Shown here: positions 46,280 to 60,070 of the stretch, piece after piece
How positions within the stretch are numbered: the stretch's first letter is position 1
Layout: every line of letters starts with the position of its first letter
Assembly: GCF_001522545.3 (NCBI RefSeq)
Contig: NC_031771.1
Coordinates: 2,038,283-2,102,282, forward strand
Reading direction: 5' to 3'
Origin: Parus major
Taxonomy: Eukaryota > Chordata > Aves > Passeriformes > Paridae
DNA: 64,000 nucleotides
The notes under the pieces: model-generated
Told to the model about the DNA's origin: nothing
The model's database searches: none
What the model saw: only the letters and a program-made list of their open reading frames with translations
Program-made: the position numbers and the translations under genes

Positions 46280-49200
46280 CATGGCTGGCTGTTCCCACCG
46301 TGACTCTGGGACTGCAAAACATGGATGGGCTGTCTGAGGGAGGCTCTGTGGAGGCTGGAGGCTGCCCCCCTCTGCCCTTCAGCACGACCGCTGCCCTGAG
46401 CCCAGCCCAAGAGCCAGCTCTGGGTCGGGTCAGGTGTTCCTGTGCCAAGAATGTGCTGACACACCCAACCCTACAGGGAGCACCGAGCTGGTCTGCATTG
46501 CCTTACAACCTTATTTCCATTTTCCACAAGTAACAGAGTGTCACTGATCGGTTTTAAGCTCTTCTCCTAGATCTGCTTTAAGTTATTTCCCATTAAATGG
46601 TACTAAAGGATGTGTTAAAGGCAGGATGGGATGTAATAGGCCTTAAATATTTATGGTCTTTGTATTTATTACAGATCTCAGGCCTCCTATACAGTACGTG
46701 CCAGCATCTCCATTCAATGCCAAACACTGTCAACATTCCAACAGGAAAAGTTTATACCTACCTCAAGTTAATAAATCAAAATTACCACATCAGCCTATAG
46801 ATTTCTTTCTAGTTTAAAGGGGATTTAGAACGCTGCACAAGGAAGAGAAATTTGCTATTGCTAAGCTGGAGAGTTTAGTAGAGTTTATCTACTAAAATAG
46901 AGTCAGTAAATAGCACGTTAGAGAGAGGCCATTCTGGAATGCAGTTGGCCAGAAATGAAGCACTACAATTAGCAGGAAATTCTAACAGTTTGGTGAGAGT
47001 GCTCTGCATCACACTTACAGAAATAGACTTCAGCTTGCATTTAAATGCCAGCCTGATTCGCAAAACCAGGCAGTGCTGATGTCTTCATCATCATGTAAGT
47101 AGATTCAAAGCTAACTCTGGGCAGAGTTAAAAACAGAAAGCAAAATTAGCCATTAGCATGGAAAGTCACTTTCACTGTTGTATTTTTATATTCTGTCTCT
47201 ACATTTTTGGCCTGCAACTTCATATTGGAAGATATCAGCTGCTGAAAACCCAACTTCAGCACAGCACTCTGTCCTTCCTAAGCCCATTCTGCTGCTCATT
47301 CCCTGGAGAGCTTTCTCATGTGCTTTCTACGCTCTCCTTGCAGGCAAAGCTCAGCAAGCAAGCAGGAAGATTTTTCCTGCAGCTTACAAAGCAGAAACCC
47401 CCACGTTAACCTTCCCGATGACTCTCACACGCACTGAGGCAGGGCACAGTTAGATTCTCAGCTATGTAATTTCTATTCACACTTCGCCCAAGTGCTGACT
47501 GATTTGGGAGCACGAGGCCAGCACTGGCAGAAGGAGAGGAACGCCTGTTCTGGGGAGCCAGCGGGTCTGCAGACACCTGCCAGGCAAAAATCCCCGTCCC
47601 GCACGGCTGGGATCACCCCCTTTCCCGATTTGGGATTAGCATGTCATTTGTCTGTGCACCAGCTCTTCCCATCCAGCATCTCCACCAGCTGTCAGAGGCT
47701 CTTCCCAACCCACGAGGCAGATGGCTCTGCGGCTGGGATGCCTATCCAGTGCTAGGCACTGGCACTTGGCAAGTTGCTGGAATCCCTCAGCAGGACTATA
47801 ATAAGCACAGGGCATGACTAAACCTGAAGTGCTGTTTACTTTTCCAGAGGCATCGTGCCATAATGCATACGCCACAGAGAACCTGACAAAAATGTGACCC
47901 ACATCCTCTTTCAACTCCTTACCCCTCTCCCAGCAGCATCTCATCACCCACAGCCAGCATCCCAAGCCCCGGGAAGCTGTTTTGGAGGCGGTTCCTGCTG
48001 GGACAGGCAGGTGAGTGTGTGGCCCACAACCAGCACACAACAGGGAGCTATAAGCCTTGTTCTGTCCAAACAGCACCAAGCAGGTACAGCAGCTGGGAGC
48101 ACACTCTAAAAGCCTCAGTAGAGTGACACCTTGTACCACGTCACTGTTTACTTTCGGCTGTGTTATCAGCCCTCTGGCTACCACTAGCTCCCAATAATTG
48201 TCCTAATAACCTTTGCACAGGCATGAATAAGGAAGGCTTTGAATAGTCAGTCAGGAGTTTTTAACAAATAATTCCAGGACTAAGAGCTGGAAAGGCAGGG
48301 TTAGTTCTCCCCTGAAAGGCAGGGGGCAAACCAGCCACGTGTGACATCCTTGGCACTTTTTGCAGGCAGAGGAAACAAAGTGCTGGATGCACATAACATG
48401 CTGGATAACCACACCTGAAATGGTCCATCCCAGGCAACTCTGAGCCAGCCTCAAATTCCTGCAGTAAACACTTCATTTTCTTTGCAAACAAGTCATTTGC
48501 AAATATTATCCCAAACTGGTGAACAAAAGTGAAAAGAGGAGGCAAGTCACAACCCTTAAAGCAAGGTATTCTGAAAGGTGATTTTACAATCCCACCAGTC
48601 AGTATCCTAAAAACCTGTGCCCAAAGTGGTGATGCAACATGCCCATATGTAGGCACATGCACACAGATCCCAACTCTTTTTATGAGAAGAGCAACAAAGT
48701 GAAAAGAAAGGAATTGTTCCTTTTTGAAGTCACGCACAGATTATTAAAACTGGATTTTGGAAGCATTCCAATTCTAATTCCTTCCTCTAAAAGAACTCCA
48801 TGTCTTAAAAATACACAGTATCCCATAAGCACTATGTCACTTGTCCTTTTAACTCCTAACCAGGCAGGGAACTAGCAGCAGCTCTGTTTTAAATGCATGG
48901 GAAAAGGCAGATAAAATGACATGAAATGGCCTGTTTCAGTTCAAGGAAACCCAACAGTCAAGTCAAACAATACACTCAGTCTTGTTTAAACCAAAGTAGG
49001 TTTTGAAGAAGAGGCCTCTCCTTTTTCACTTATAGAAAGAAGAAAAGGTGGACCCTTTAAGCTATTTCAGACTGCGTGCCTGTAAGCACTGATTATATTA
49101 AAACTCCCTCCTGACCAACATCTTTGTCAAAACTAGGGCCAACACCATTTGGAAATCTTTCTGCTAAAAGTACTTTGCTTCAGGACACGGCTTCAAACCA

Positions 49201-52200
49201 TCACCTACAGCCAAATGCAACCACATGGCCTTTTCTGACCCCTCACTCCCTGCAATCCCCACTCCCAACAGTGTCAGCCTCAGAGTTTGCAATTCTGCTC
49301 CTTCCAGCCAACAACAGGAATGAAGTTGGACCACACATCTCCACAGAGGACAGGATCATGTTTCTCTGAAATGCTTCAGTTTTGATGTCAGTAACTCCAT
49401 GAGCTGCACATACATGTAGCTTTCTGGAAAACTTTCATTTGGAAAACTTGTATTGATTTTTCAGGTGAGCAGCTCATTGGGAACCAGAAGTGTTTGGCTC
49501 TGAAAGCTCAGGACCACCAGTTCAGACCCAGTCTTTACCTGGCACCTTTCAGACTTGGGTTTTTCTCAGATGGGTGGTAGCCAGACCTGTTAGCCCACCT
49601 TGATGAGTGTGGTCTCCCAAACGCTCACAGCTAATCACACTGCTTGAACTTTCCCTTGCTGACCAGGAGGTGTGGGTTTCTCATAAAGCAATACAGCATC
49701 ATCGTGTATCACCACCATGCTATCAGACTGGAATCCCAGCCCCTTACCTTGTTCAAAGACTGGTTTTCTAGGGGAACTCCTCACCGGTACAGGTCACGCC
49801 TCTCAGGTAACCAGTGGTGGCCATCCGCAGCACAAGAGCTCCATCCAGTGGCCCCTTCTCCAGCCAACACTTTCCAGAGCAGCAAATCCATTTTGCGTGT
49901 GCCCCTTGTGAGACTCCCAGCAGTACCAAGGTGCTTCAGCTCCCTCAGTTTCCACCATGCAGCTTATTTCCCATTAGAAATTGGGAGGTTATACCAGAGG
50001 GGATAAACCCCACCGTGGACACCCAAAAATGATGGTAATTTCTGAAATGTTACGAGTCTCTTGTTTTCAGACAGCACTGAGATTGCTTCCCACAGATATC
50101 CATCCCTCGTGTGTTCTCCTGAGCCCTTCAAACCATTACTTAATACAGATGATTCTAAGCAAAAATGCTGATGTCTTAGAGCCAGCACACTTCCTCAGCA
50201 GCTCCAGAAACCAGAGCAGGAAAGGACATGTTAAACAGCAGTGTGACTTTTGGAGCCATCACTGTTTCTACCTCACTACATGGTCTCAGAAGACCACCAC
50301 TCTGAAGTACAACCAGTCTGTTCCTGGGACCCTTCTCTTGCAAAGCCTGGAGCAGTGGGGCACCTCTGAGGCCAGCCAGTCCTCTCCTCCCTAGTGTACC
50401 CCCACATTGTTTCTGACAAGCAGTGATGCCAGCTGCTGTTCCACTTGCTCGAATTTACCTGGGACAAAGAGTTATCTCTCTGATCTTTCCTTGGGTGATG
50501 TAACAACATGCTCAAGAAAGAGTGTTAGACTGAATTCCTCCTGGGTGCCTTATAATTAGAAGGCACAGTCAGAAGACTGTGGCAATAAGAGAGGCTGGCT
50601 TTAGGTAGCTGAGCCAAAAGACAGTTAAAAAATGGCAGTTGTATAAAAAGCAGAAATAAATACTGTACACTCTTGTTATGGAAAGAACTGGCATGATCTC
50701 ATCTCTGAAGGGATTTAGGTGCTAAATTGCCTCTGCAACCAATTCAAACCCTCAAAATTCCTGAGCCTGTGAAGTTAAGTGCAGATTTAATAATAAAATG
50801 TTCTTTACCTATAAAAAAGACTGTTTTAAAAGTCAACTGTAATTAACTGCTGACAGGTCTCCAAGTTAAACTCTTTGTAAGGGCAGCTCAGAGACAGTGT
50901 CCCATTGTTAACACCACATCTCACACTCTGCAGGGACCAGTTTTCCTTTTCTTCTGCGGCATTATGCAGGCACGGAACAACCCATGAGTCTAATCCTGCT
51001 TTCCTTTAGGTTTGCAGACCTTCTTCCCACAAGATATTTTCCCACCAGCCCAGGGCACACTTGCTCAGCCCACAGCCCAATTCCAAAGACACCGGAGAAT
51101 GTGTGCTTGACTTTGACACCAGAGAACCAGTTTATATTTTTCCTCTCTTCCCATCCTATAACCACAAACTAAAGTGCCCAGCTGAAATATTAAGTGTCCT
51201 GCTGAAGCATACACTGGGTGTGGATCAGTCACAAAGAAACCCTCTCAGCTGTAGCCATGGACTCCCCCCAATTACCTGTGATGCATTTCTGCTCCTTCCT
51301 TGTGCTTCTGGAGCAAGTCCCTTTTCAGCTTCACCGCGATGCACGATGGAGGATTGCGAGAGTCTCAGATACTGCCAGCCATACCAGGAGCTGCAGGGGT
51401 GCCTAGAACAAATAAAAGAGATTATTTGCCTTGCACCCAGATGCCTCTGAAAAGGCCACGGCCACACTGCAACAAGGAGAGGGCTGCTGTTGGTTGCCAG
51501 GTGTAACAGTCAGCAGTGGGGCTGAGCCAGGCTGGACCAGGCTTCAGCTTCCAACATCTCAAGTGGCTGTGCAGGCCCTGAGGCTCTGCTGCAGGTGCAT
51601 TCCCACCAGGACACCAGACCAGCTCGTTACCACAGAGCAACAAGGGCTTTTTTCTCTCTGTAGCCAAGGCAAGCAACTGTGGGACTTGAAGAAGGCACTT
51701 AGTTCATCACTGTGTCACAAGCTTGTGGCTTTCTGCTCCTGCCCAGCCTTGCTTATCCAGCCAACATCTCCCTTCACTACCAAGTGGAAAAGGGAGAAAG
51801 GACTCTGTAGGAGGTGGATAAAATCAGTTTGACCACTGAGGCTCAGGCTATTTTGGCCATCATTAAAGCATCAGATTAGCCAGTCCATTTCCAAACCACA
51901 CCCACAGAGAAAGGAAGAAGCTGAAAACAAGGCTGCAGTAGCCAATGGGAACAAGCAAACTGCCCCACAACACACATGCACACACCCAAAACCGTTCAAC
52001 TTGTGAGCAAGCCTGGGAAATCCTGAGGCTGAGCATCACAGACCATTCTCAGAAGGACCAACGTATGGGAATGATTTTCAGGAGCTGGCAATGGCCTGGG
52101 TATAGAGCCAGGCTCTTGCCACTGCACTGGGTACTGTAAGGACCTCCCTTCCAAATCTATAGAGAAAAACCGGCCTTACATGTGCACTCTGACACCCCCT

Positions 52201-53349
52201 GGCCCTCCTGGGTCAGCCACCTGGGGTGGGCAGGCCAGCCTGTTAGACAGAAAACCCACAGAGAATCTTCCTAGAGAAGAAAGCCAAAACCCAGACCCCG
52301 GGTGCTAAGAGATTACAGGAAAGGCAGCCATGAGACAGCAGAAACCAAAACCATAATGAGCTGCAATGATTACTGAGCAGTAGCTGTGCTGTGTGTGGTT
52401 ACAGAGCAATACTCTGTGTTTAGAATCACTGTGACTATAGAGTCTGGCTACATGCTGTGGGCACTTTTTTTCCCCAGACACTACTAAACCTAGAAGCTGC
52501 TTCTCAAGTCTCTGCAGGATGTGGCAAAATCTGTCAGGAGTTTCAAAGCCCTGCTCCTTTGCAAATCCAAGCATCACCAAGAAAACAGAGTGACAGTTTA
52601 CAGAGAGAGCTGTCAGGAGAGTGAGGTGACATCCCCTGATGACAGCAGGACATGGGATTAAGCCAAACCACTCACAACCCTCTAGTGAGAGTCAAGAATG
52701 GTCCTGGGCTGGCCAGGTTACGTGGAGTCAGAAGGAGAAGTGAAATGAAGCATGTCAACACAGGCTGCATTTTCCTTCTAAGGCAGATAAGGAGAGTGCT
52801 GGAGGGCTCTCAGCAGGGAAGGAACACAGTTGGCTTCAAAAAGTTGTGAAATCTTTGCCTATTTCCAACCAGTGCCTCAGTGATGGGAACGAATGAGCAA
52901 TCATTCCTGGACTGGGAGGAAAAAATAATTAGCTTTCCCAAATCATTATGGAAAGTAAACCCAATAGTAAGTCATACAAAAACACCATCTGCCCAACAAA
53001 CCTCAAATGACACAGTTAAACTCGGTGAGAACCTCCTGGAAGAAGGAAGCCCCTTTGGCTCCTTTCTAGCTGGTACCCAAACAGCTGGAGGAGTTACTGG
53101 GAGGTTACCCAAGTCCCAGTTACACCAGTTTATCTATAAATATAAGGAAGAAAAATCTGTTGTGAGGAAGGGTTCACTAAGTCCCCTGGCAGAGTCCACA
53201 CCTGGGAGCATCACACCATCGCTATTTAGATGGAACCCCTTCCATCTCAGAAGGCCAAACTCCAAGAAATTATTATTGCTGCAAGAAATTATTATTGGTC
53301 AAGCAAAGCCACCAAGTCATGGAGAATAAGGAAAATACTGGCAGCCAAG
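46280..53349. other. Intergenic, no gene seen
   Basis: Seven kilobases with no recognised exon, RNA gene or element. A repeat-free segment at 48140-48235 (CGTCACTGTTTACTTTCGGC, TAATTGTCCTAATAACCTTT) looks like a conserved element by texture only. A 16-base direct repeat sits at 53263-53297. Confidence 0.55.
53263..53297. repeat. Tandem direct repeat, period 19 bp
   Basis: CAAGAAATTATTATTG occurs at 53263-53278 and again at 53282-53297, separated by three bases. A small local duplication. Confidence 0.85.
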
Positions 53350-53571
53350 CAGGTTTAGAAGAGATATCAGGAAGGAATATCTTTCCTGTGGGACTGCTGA
53401 GGCCCTGGCACAGGTTGCTCAGAGAAGATCCCTGGGAGTGTCCAAGACCAGGCTGAACAAGGCTTGGAACTATCTGGGGGAGTGGAAGGTGTTCCTTCCC
53501 AGGGGAAGGGCTGAAAGAAGATGACCTTTAAGGTCCCTTCCAACTCAAACCATTCCTTGACTCCATGATTC
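53350..53571 (+). mobile_element. CR1 LINE fragment, 3' end
   Basis: Strings in order are AGGTTTAGAAGAGATATCAG, CTTTCCTGTGGGACTGCTGA, GGCCCTGGCACAGGTTGCTC, AACAAGGCTTGGAACTATCT, GTGGAAGGTGTTCCTTCCCA and GACCTTTAAGGTCCCTTCCA, ending CCTTGACTCCATGATTCA. About 220 bases of the CR1 3' end, 5'-truncated. Confidence 0.95.
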
Positions 53572-56500
53572 AGGAGGATGGAGCTGCAGAAAAAGGGTGC
53601 AGGCTTCCTCTCTAGCAAAAAATAACAAGGATTTTTTTTTTTATTTCTTAGCAAATACAATTGTGTGTAAATAATAAATTCTGAGCTACTAACTTGTGGG
53701 AATCTCATTCACTTGAGCCAGTCTTTGATCATCCCCAAGCTCTAGTAGAGAATGTTTTGATGGGGCCTACTCTAGCAAAATAAATCCAAAGTTCAGCAAG
53801 GCTGCTTTCAAGTTCTTCAATAACCTTTTAATGACTCTCTGTTGCCTCCTGACTTCTTCCAGCCACTCAAAAGCCATGTATCACACATTCAGCCTTAAAA
53901 AAAACAAATAGATGAACACTGATACCAAATTTAATCAGAACATTGCTGTAAATCCCTGGAGATGAGGTTGTGCAACAGGCTGCCAGAAGCAAGGAGCGCA
54001 CTGCTGTGGTAAGCAATTTGTAACAACAGTTAGGACAAGTGAAGAAATCAGCAGTGGGGCTGGGGTGGGGATTTTCATCAGCCTCTAAAAAGACTCCCTG
54101 CTCTACATGAATTATAAGCAAATGCCTTCGTTACAAGGAAGTCATAACACCCTTTTCCTTCTCTTAGGAAACATCTAAACATGCCCAATTCCTTACCAAC
54201 AGCAGATAAGCAAAGAGCTCCAGGGTGAAATGGATCTCTAAATGCCACAGCAATGCAGACTTCACAGAGGCTGTTCTCCACATTATTTATATCTGCAGTA
54301 CACTTTTCATCTTACTACCCCAAGAATCCTGGTTTTACATTCCTCATCAAACTTGTTTTTCCAAAGCAGTAAAAGTCTGCCCAATCCCACATCTCACGAT
54401 GTCCCTTCCTGCCAGAGCAGAACCTGCCTGCGGGGGGAAATCAGCTTTCTCACAGAAAAGAGGTTTAGACACACACTCTTCTTGAGAGGCTGAATGGTAC
54501 CTTAAACATCTCCTTTCTCCCTCTCCCATCAGTGATTTGTAAAAACTGAATGCACTTGTGCTCTAAGCCAGCAGAATTCAGATGCCAAGAGGGGAAAAAG
54601 GAAGAGAAAAACCACACAACTCGTATCCAAAGCAAAATACAAGTATTTCAAATTTATGAGTGTCAGAGGAAAGCACTGCCCTAACCCCTTTCATTAAACA
54701 TTGACAGAGAGCTCATCTGCATATCTCCATCTCGAGCAAACAAACCCAAGTTTGGAGTCAGGTGTGCTTAGCTGGATTAGAGATCACTTTTCCTCTCACC
54801 CCACCATATTTAGGGCATGAAAGGGAGAACAGAGCCTCAAAAACACCGTCAGGTTTGGGGCTGATGGCTCTCTCCCGACTCCTTTCGCAGCACGTTTTCC
54901 TGACTGGGAGATGCTACGAAGAATACAAACACAGAAACCACAGGCTAACCTGGTGGGTTCCTCTTTGACAATATGCTCTGTGCCAGGGGGAAAAGAAAAC
55001 AACACACCTTCATTCTCTTACAACATGTGCTTAGCTAAGTCCCAGTTCAAATAAACAGCTGTGCCCAGACCTTCACTCCGAGGGCAAGCCTGCGCCACGA
55101 GATCAGCTCACCTCTGCCTTGCCTCATGCCAACAAAGGGTTTGTAGGCTGAGCACAGCCTTTCCTGGTGAAAATTTATTCTTGCTGCGAGAAATTATTCC
55201 AGCTTTCCCAGGCAAAACCTGCACTGACACAAAGAGCTTTTTAACCAAAGCAACTGTGCCAGCAGAAGACAGAAAACAAAAGAGGTTGCCAAGTTTGTAA
55301 TGGCCTTATTTAGTCGTTAACCTGTTTATTTGGCAGGGAACAAGCATCAGTAGATCCCCTTCAAAGCAGGTCTTATTCACTGTCTCTGTGGGGATGTAAA
55401 GGCCTGACCCAACAACCACCACTGGAGCATCCAGCCCCTCGCAAACGGCTTCTCCTACACTCACCACCCTCGAGTGGCAGCACTGCCCTGGGTCTAGATA
55501 TGGAACTGCCATGGCATGATGGAATTCATCACCACAGAAGGCTCACAGTAACCTCATCCCCCCACAGTAAGCTTCCTCAGCCCCATCAGCCATCATCTGT
55601 GAAGAGCAAAACAGCAAATGCCTCCCTTGGGAAGTGGCTGGCACATGCAGACCTTCTAGAGAGAAAAACCAAGATATTCAAATTCCTTGAGGGACTTACC
55701 CTTGCCTTTGTTCTCCCACTGCTGCTTCCTCACAAGTCCAGCAGGCAGGAGCCAGCACAGAGGTTTTGCTGTGTCACTGGCAAGGCAGGAACTCAGCACC
55801 CACCTGCTCTCTGAGTGCTGAAGCTTTGGCAATCGCTCAAGGTAACAGGTTAGCAGCATGGAACATTCCTAACCTCCACTCTGTCCCTCTTCCTTTCCAT
55901 CAGATACGGGAGTGAAACGCCATACACCGCAATAGCTCTTTAGGTGTGTCTTCAGGTGACACTTCCCAACTCTCAGTACAGTTGTCAGCTACAGAAAACA
56001 GGTCAGTTTTTATCCTCCCCTCCTTTAGAAACAACAGAAGCCCCTCACCGCTGAGCAGACCTTTCGGCATTGTACTTCCAAACCCGGACGTCAAATTCCA
56101 TCCATGAATTTACTCCTCATGTCCATAAGCCTGCTTGGTCTGGTCCCTGCTCACCTCATTCCCTCAGCACGTAATGTGACGTATTCTGCTTTATTCAGGT
56201 CACTGCCTGTTCCCACCCCTCACTCGGTCATTCCAATGAGATACACAAGTCTTGCAGTTCAAAGCAAGAGTTCCATCCAAGCTAACTTCAAGGGCCAAAG
56301 GATTTGCAAAAGCTAACACAGAAACCCTTCAGGAAGTTCCTTAAGATCATCTCGCTCCTGTAAAAGTGGTTTGGAGCAACCCTAAGAACTGCTAACCCAC
56401 CAGTTTCAAACCTGACAGCTAACCTGAGCTTCTAAAAGAAAGCTGAGAGCCCTCATTTTGACCACTGAGGAACCAAAAAACCCCATCCTGCGGATGGGAG

Positions 56501-57315
56501 CGTCCTCTCGTCACCATGCCGAGCAGAAGCACTGATGAAATGCGGCTGTTGGACGACAGCAATGTCCCCAGCACACGCTGCTGCTGGAGCAGAACCAGGG
56601 TTTGTGACCCCGCTAGCCCCAGCCGGGGTGTGCAAGGCACCCCAGCTCTCTTTCCCAAGGCTCCCAGTGAATCGTGCACGTCACAGATCTGCATGGATTC
56701 TACTTAGCAAGAGCCTGCTTCAAAGCCAGCCTAAAAATACCTCAGTCTCACCCCAGAATACAGCTGTACTGTTTCCTTTAAGGACTCAAGGCTCCTCCAT
56801 CTCTGTGATCTGTTTCTTGGTTTGATTTCTGCGGAGCTATTTTGGAAATGAAGCTCCAATAATGAACACGAGCCAAAGATTCAGTCCAAGGCATCTCATT
56901 CTCATATCCTGCCAGATGAGTAAAACAGTATGAGCCATATCAGAAGAGAATCAGCTCTACTATACCAGCATCTCCCCGTCCAACATCTGTCTCATTGAGA
57001 AATCTATTTCCCTTAACATCCATCTCAACCTCTGCTCTTTAAAAACCAGCAGCTGACAATTTCCCTCTAGCTCCTGCCATCCTCCCCAGACACTTGTACA
57101 GCAGTTAAAAGGTTAAAAAAGCCAGGCCAAGCCTCCAGGCACACCTTGCTATCAGCAGCACAGGTGCCACCGATGACTCACGCTCACAACAGCAACATGT
57201 CCAAGACCTCACGCTGTCAGGCAGTCACCACTGGAACCAAGGACTTGCAGTTACTGACAGTTTGGGTAGTATTTCAGATTAAAGTTCATTTTTACACACA
57301 GCCCACAGTCCCCTT

Positions 57316-57353
57316 AAAAAACAAAAAAAAACAACCCAGCAACAACAAAAACT
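57316..57353. repeat. A-rich low-complexity tract
   Basis: Runs of A broken by C (AAAAAACAAAAAAAAACAAC and on). No associated element was recognised. Confidence 0.7.
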
Positions 57354-59739
57354 TTAACCAAAATACATAATGTAACTTTTTAACCAGAGCAGAGACAGCA
57401 CTGAAAGGTTTGGGGTGTTGCAAAAAACAAAATCCCCAAAGAAAACATCCTGAAACCAAGCAGCAGAAGTGGAAATCAGTACTTACATTAAGAGGCCAAG
57501 AATTCTAGTGTCTACATTGAATTTTGAGACTTTAAGTGCTTCCTAGTGAAAAAAAAGCTGATTCCAGGGACATCCTATTCCAGCCAGCAGGAAATGTCGT
57601 AGGACAGATCTAATCCCCCACAGAAATGTCTTCCAAGACCTGAAGCAACTACAGCTACCCAAGACGAGGATCAGAAGGGGAACAGCCAGTACTTTAGCCT
57701 AAATATCCAGGCTCAGAGCTGAGCAGGTGAAATGGCAGCACAGTGCAGGTATCCCCATCCAACATACGTGCCGGTGCAGGGAAATGAAATACAAAGGCTC
57801 GGTCCGTGGGCAGCGGCGTGACAGACCAGGAAGGAGAACTGGGTTATATTCCAGCACTAGAGACAAGCAGAGCAGAGGAGAAAAATAAAAAACCCTCAAA
57901 GGCAGCACAACAAATGAAGAGACAGAAAATTCCTGACCAGAGTGGCTAAAAGGAGGGTTTCACAGAAGGGCTTTGAAAGATCCAGAGATCCTCAGCCTGT
58001 GCTGCACAACAAGCAAACACAATTGCTACATTTCCAGCAATGCTTTCTGACCTCCTGCCAATATGATTCCAGCTGGATTGCACCGGCGATCCCAGAAGCA
58101 AAGCTAACAGCAGTCTTTAAAGCCAACAGTGCAACCAGATGCTGGAGGTGTCCTCATCTGAGGGCAACTGGCAAGTGCAGACCGTCAATAAAACATAAAA
58201 TGAAGATGCATTATCACTTGGAGTGTATCATGGGTGAGCAACCTTGGGAGAAAAGGAAATTTTCAGGCAGGAAGAGCTAGTGACTCATCTCCGGCACGGA
58301 CGAATTCCGTGAGTCCCACTGCAGGCACAGGCTAAGTCACTAGGAGATCTCAAGGAAGGCCATTATTTACATACCTACATAACAGCAAACGTGCATCACA
58401 GGAGTTAAAGCGTGCAACACAGCCATGACATTTGGCAAACAGAGTAAGAATTCCTTTTGAGAGTGTACTGTGCCACAGCATCCCCAAAGCTCAGTCCCAC
58501 CTATCCCAAAGTGCTGAAACAGTCTGGGAAGCCACCAGTGTCACGCTGTCCTTCCAGGAAAAGGCTAGTCCTGTGCACAAGCCGTGGTTATGTCAAAGGG
58601 GAAGAGCAAACCTCAGCAGGAAGGAGCTGAAACTGTGAGATGAATCTGTTCTTCACAGCTGAAGGTCTAAGAATAGCAGGGGCACTCACTAGCCATAGAA
58701 ACCTGAGCCCAAGTGCGTGCACGACAGCACAAGGAACGCTGACAGTGGAGTGCCTGATGGCTCCCAGCCTCAGGGAATCTCACTGTACTCCTCAAGAGCT
58801 CAGACCTCTCAGTTCCACAAAAGAGAGCTATACTCCTGTGCCACAAGTCTCCCCAGGCAGAAACCAGACTGCTCTAAAGCAGCACCGCTTCAGTCAGCTG
58901 GCATGAGCCCGCTCTCTGGACAACAACGTAGCAGAGACAGCAAAGAAACTCTGGCAAGGACAAGCACACCTGGAGTACCGAGAGGACTAGGCTGGAGCAC
59001 TGCAGGAAACCCTGGGGAAAGCAGCAGCACTGCAGGGCAGGAAGGACACCCACAAAGCCAAGCCCTGCTGTTTGTGACACGAGGCACAGCACAAGCAGGA
59101 CGCAGGTGACTGACCGAGGAGCCAGGCACTGACCTGGGGCCACCGTGCTGGGCCGAGGGCTCGGGGTAAAGGCCGTGAGCTGCAGCGAGGACAGCACCGA
59201 AGGTGCAGTGCAGGCTCAGCAGAGAGCAACAGCTCCGGCTTCAACAAGGCAGCGCAGGCAAATCTGAAGGGAGGGATGAGAAAGGAGCACACAGGCAGTC
59301 TACAGCCATAGCTGGTGCTGAAATAGGAGGAGTCAGGAAAAGCCCCAGCGACCAGATGGGTTAACTCAGCAGAACCGCTCAGAGAGAAGGACTAGAAAAC
59401 CAAAGACAGCCAAGTGGAGCAGGGCAGAAGCCACATCCTCAAGAAGGCTGTGTCCGAGTGAAAGACTGGCTTGAACTTGTCTGTTACAGCTTGCATAGGA
59501 TCATGCTTCTAAGCAGTTATTAAAAGACAAGTCACAACAACTTAACAGGAAATTGGAGAGAAAAGCACAAAATACAAGATGGGAGAAAGCACTGGACGTC
59601 CTCTGAAAGAGCTGCAGTGGCAACATTTTTGTAAATAACTCTCAGAAACCAACAGCTTTTATTCGAGCCAGGCAGTACTACGAGCCAGCAAACATCCATG
59701 GTGCAAGCTGTACAACCTTGACTTGCACAGCCTCAGCCA

Positions 59740-60070
59740 GTGCAACTGCCAAGTGTTCGACTTCGCAGCGGGCTGCCAGCATCGGCAGCGCTCGGGGCTG
59801 TGTCCGGGGGAGAGCTCAGCCCTGAAGGCTGCCGCGGCTTAGGCACGGCGGGATTAGTGTTATCCATGTGCTAATGCTCGCTCGCAGCACATAAACAGCT
59901 GCTGGCTGCGGGGAAGGCCGCCTGCTGACCAAACCCCTGCCATTGGCTCTGCCTTTCCTAGTCATTCACTTAATCCAGCGGGGTTTGCTCTGTTCCACTC
60001 CCTCCTCCGGGCGAGCCAGATTTATGTCATTCCGGGCGGTATTTATCCTGCGGCCCAGCGAGGAAGTGAG
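59740..60070. promoter_or_regulatory. Small CpG-enriched patch, candidate regulatory element
   Basis: CpGs are denser than in the neighbourhood (for example CGACTTCGCAGCGGGCTGCC, CTCGGGGCTGTGTCCGGGGG, CTCCGGGCGAGCC). It is followed by TAATGCTCGCTCGCAGCACA and CAGCTGCTGG. It is too short for a typical island and no exon is visible. It lies 32 kb upstream of SLC4A4 and under 4 kb beyond the DCK stop codon. Confidence 0.25.
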
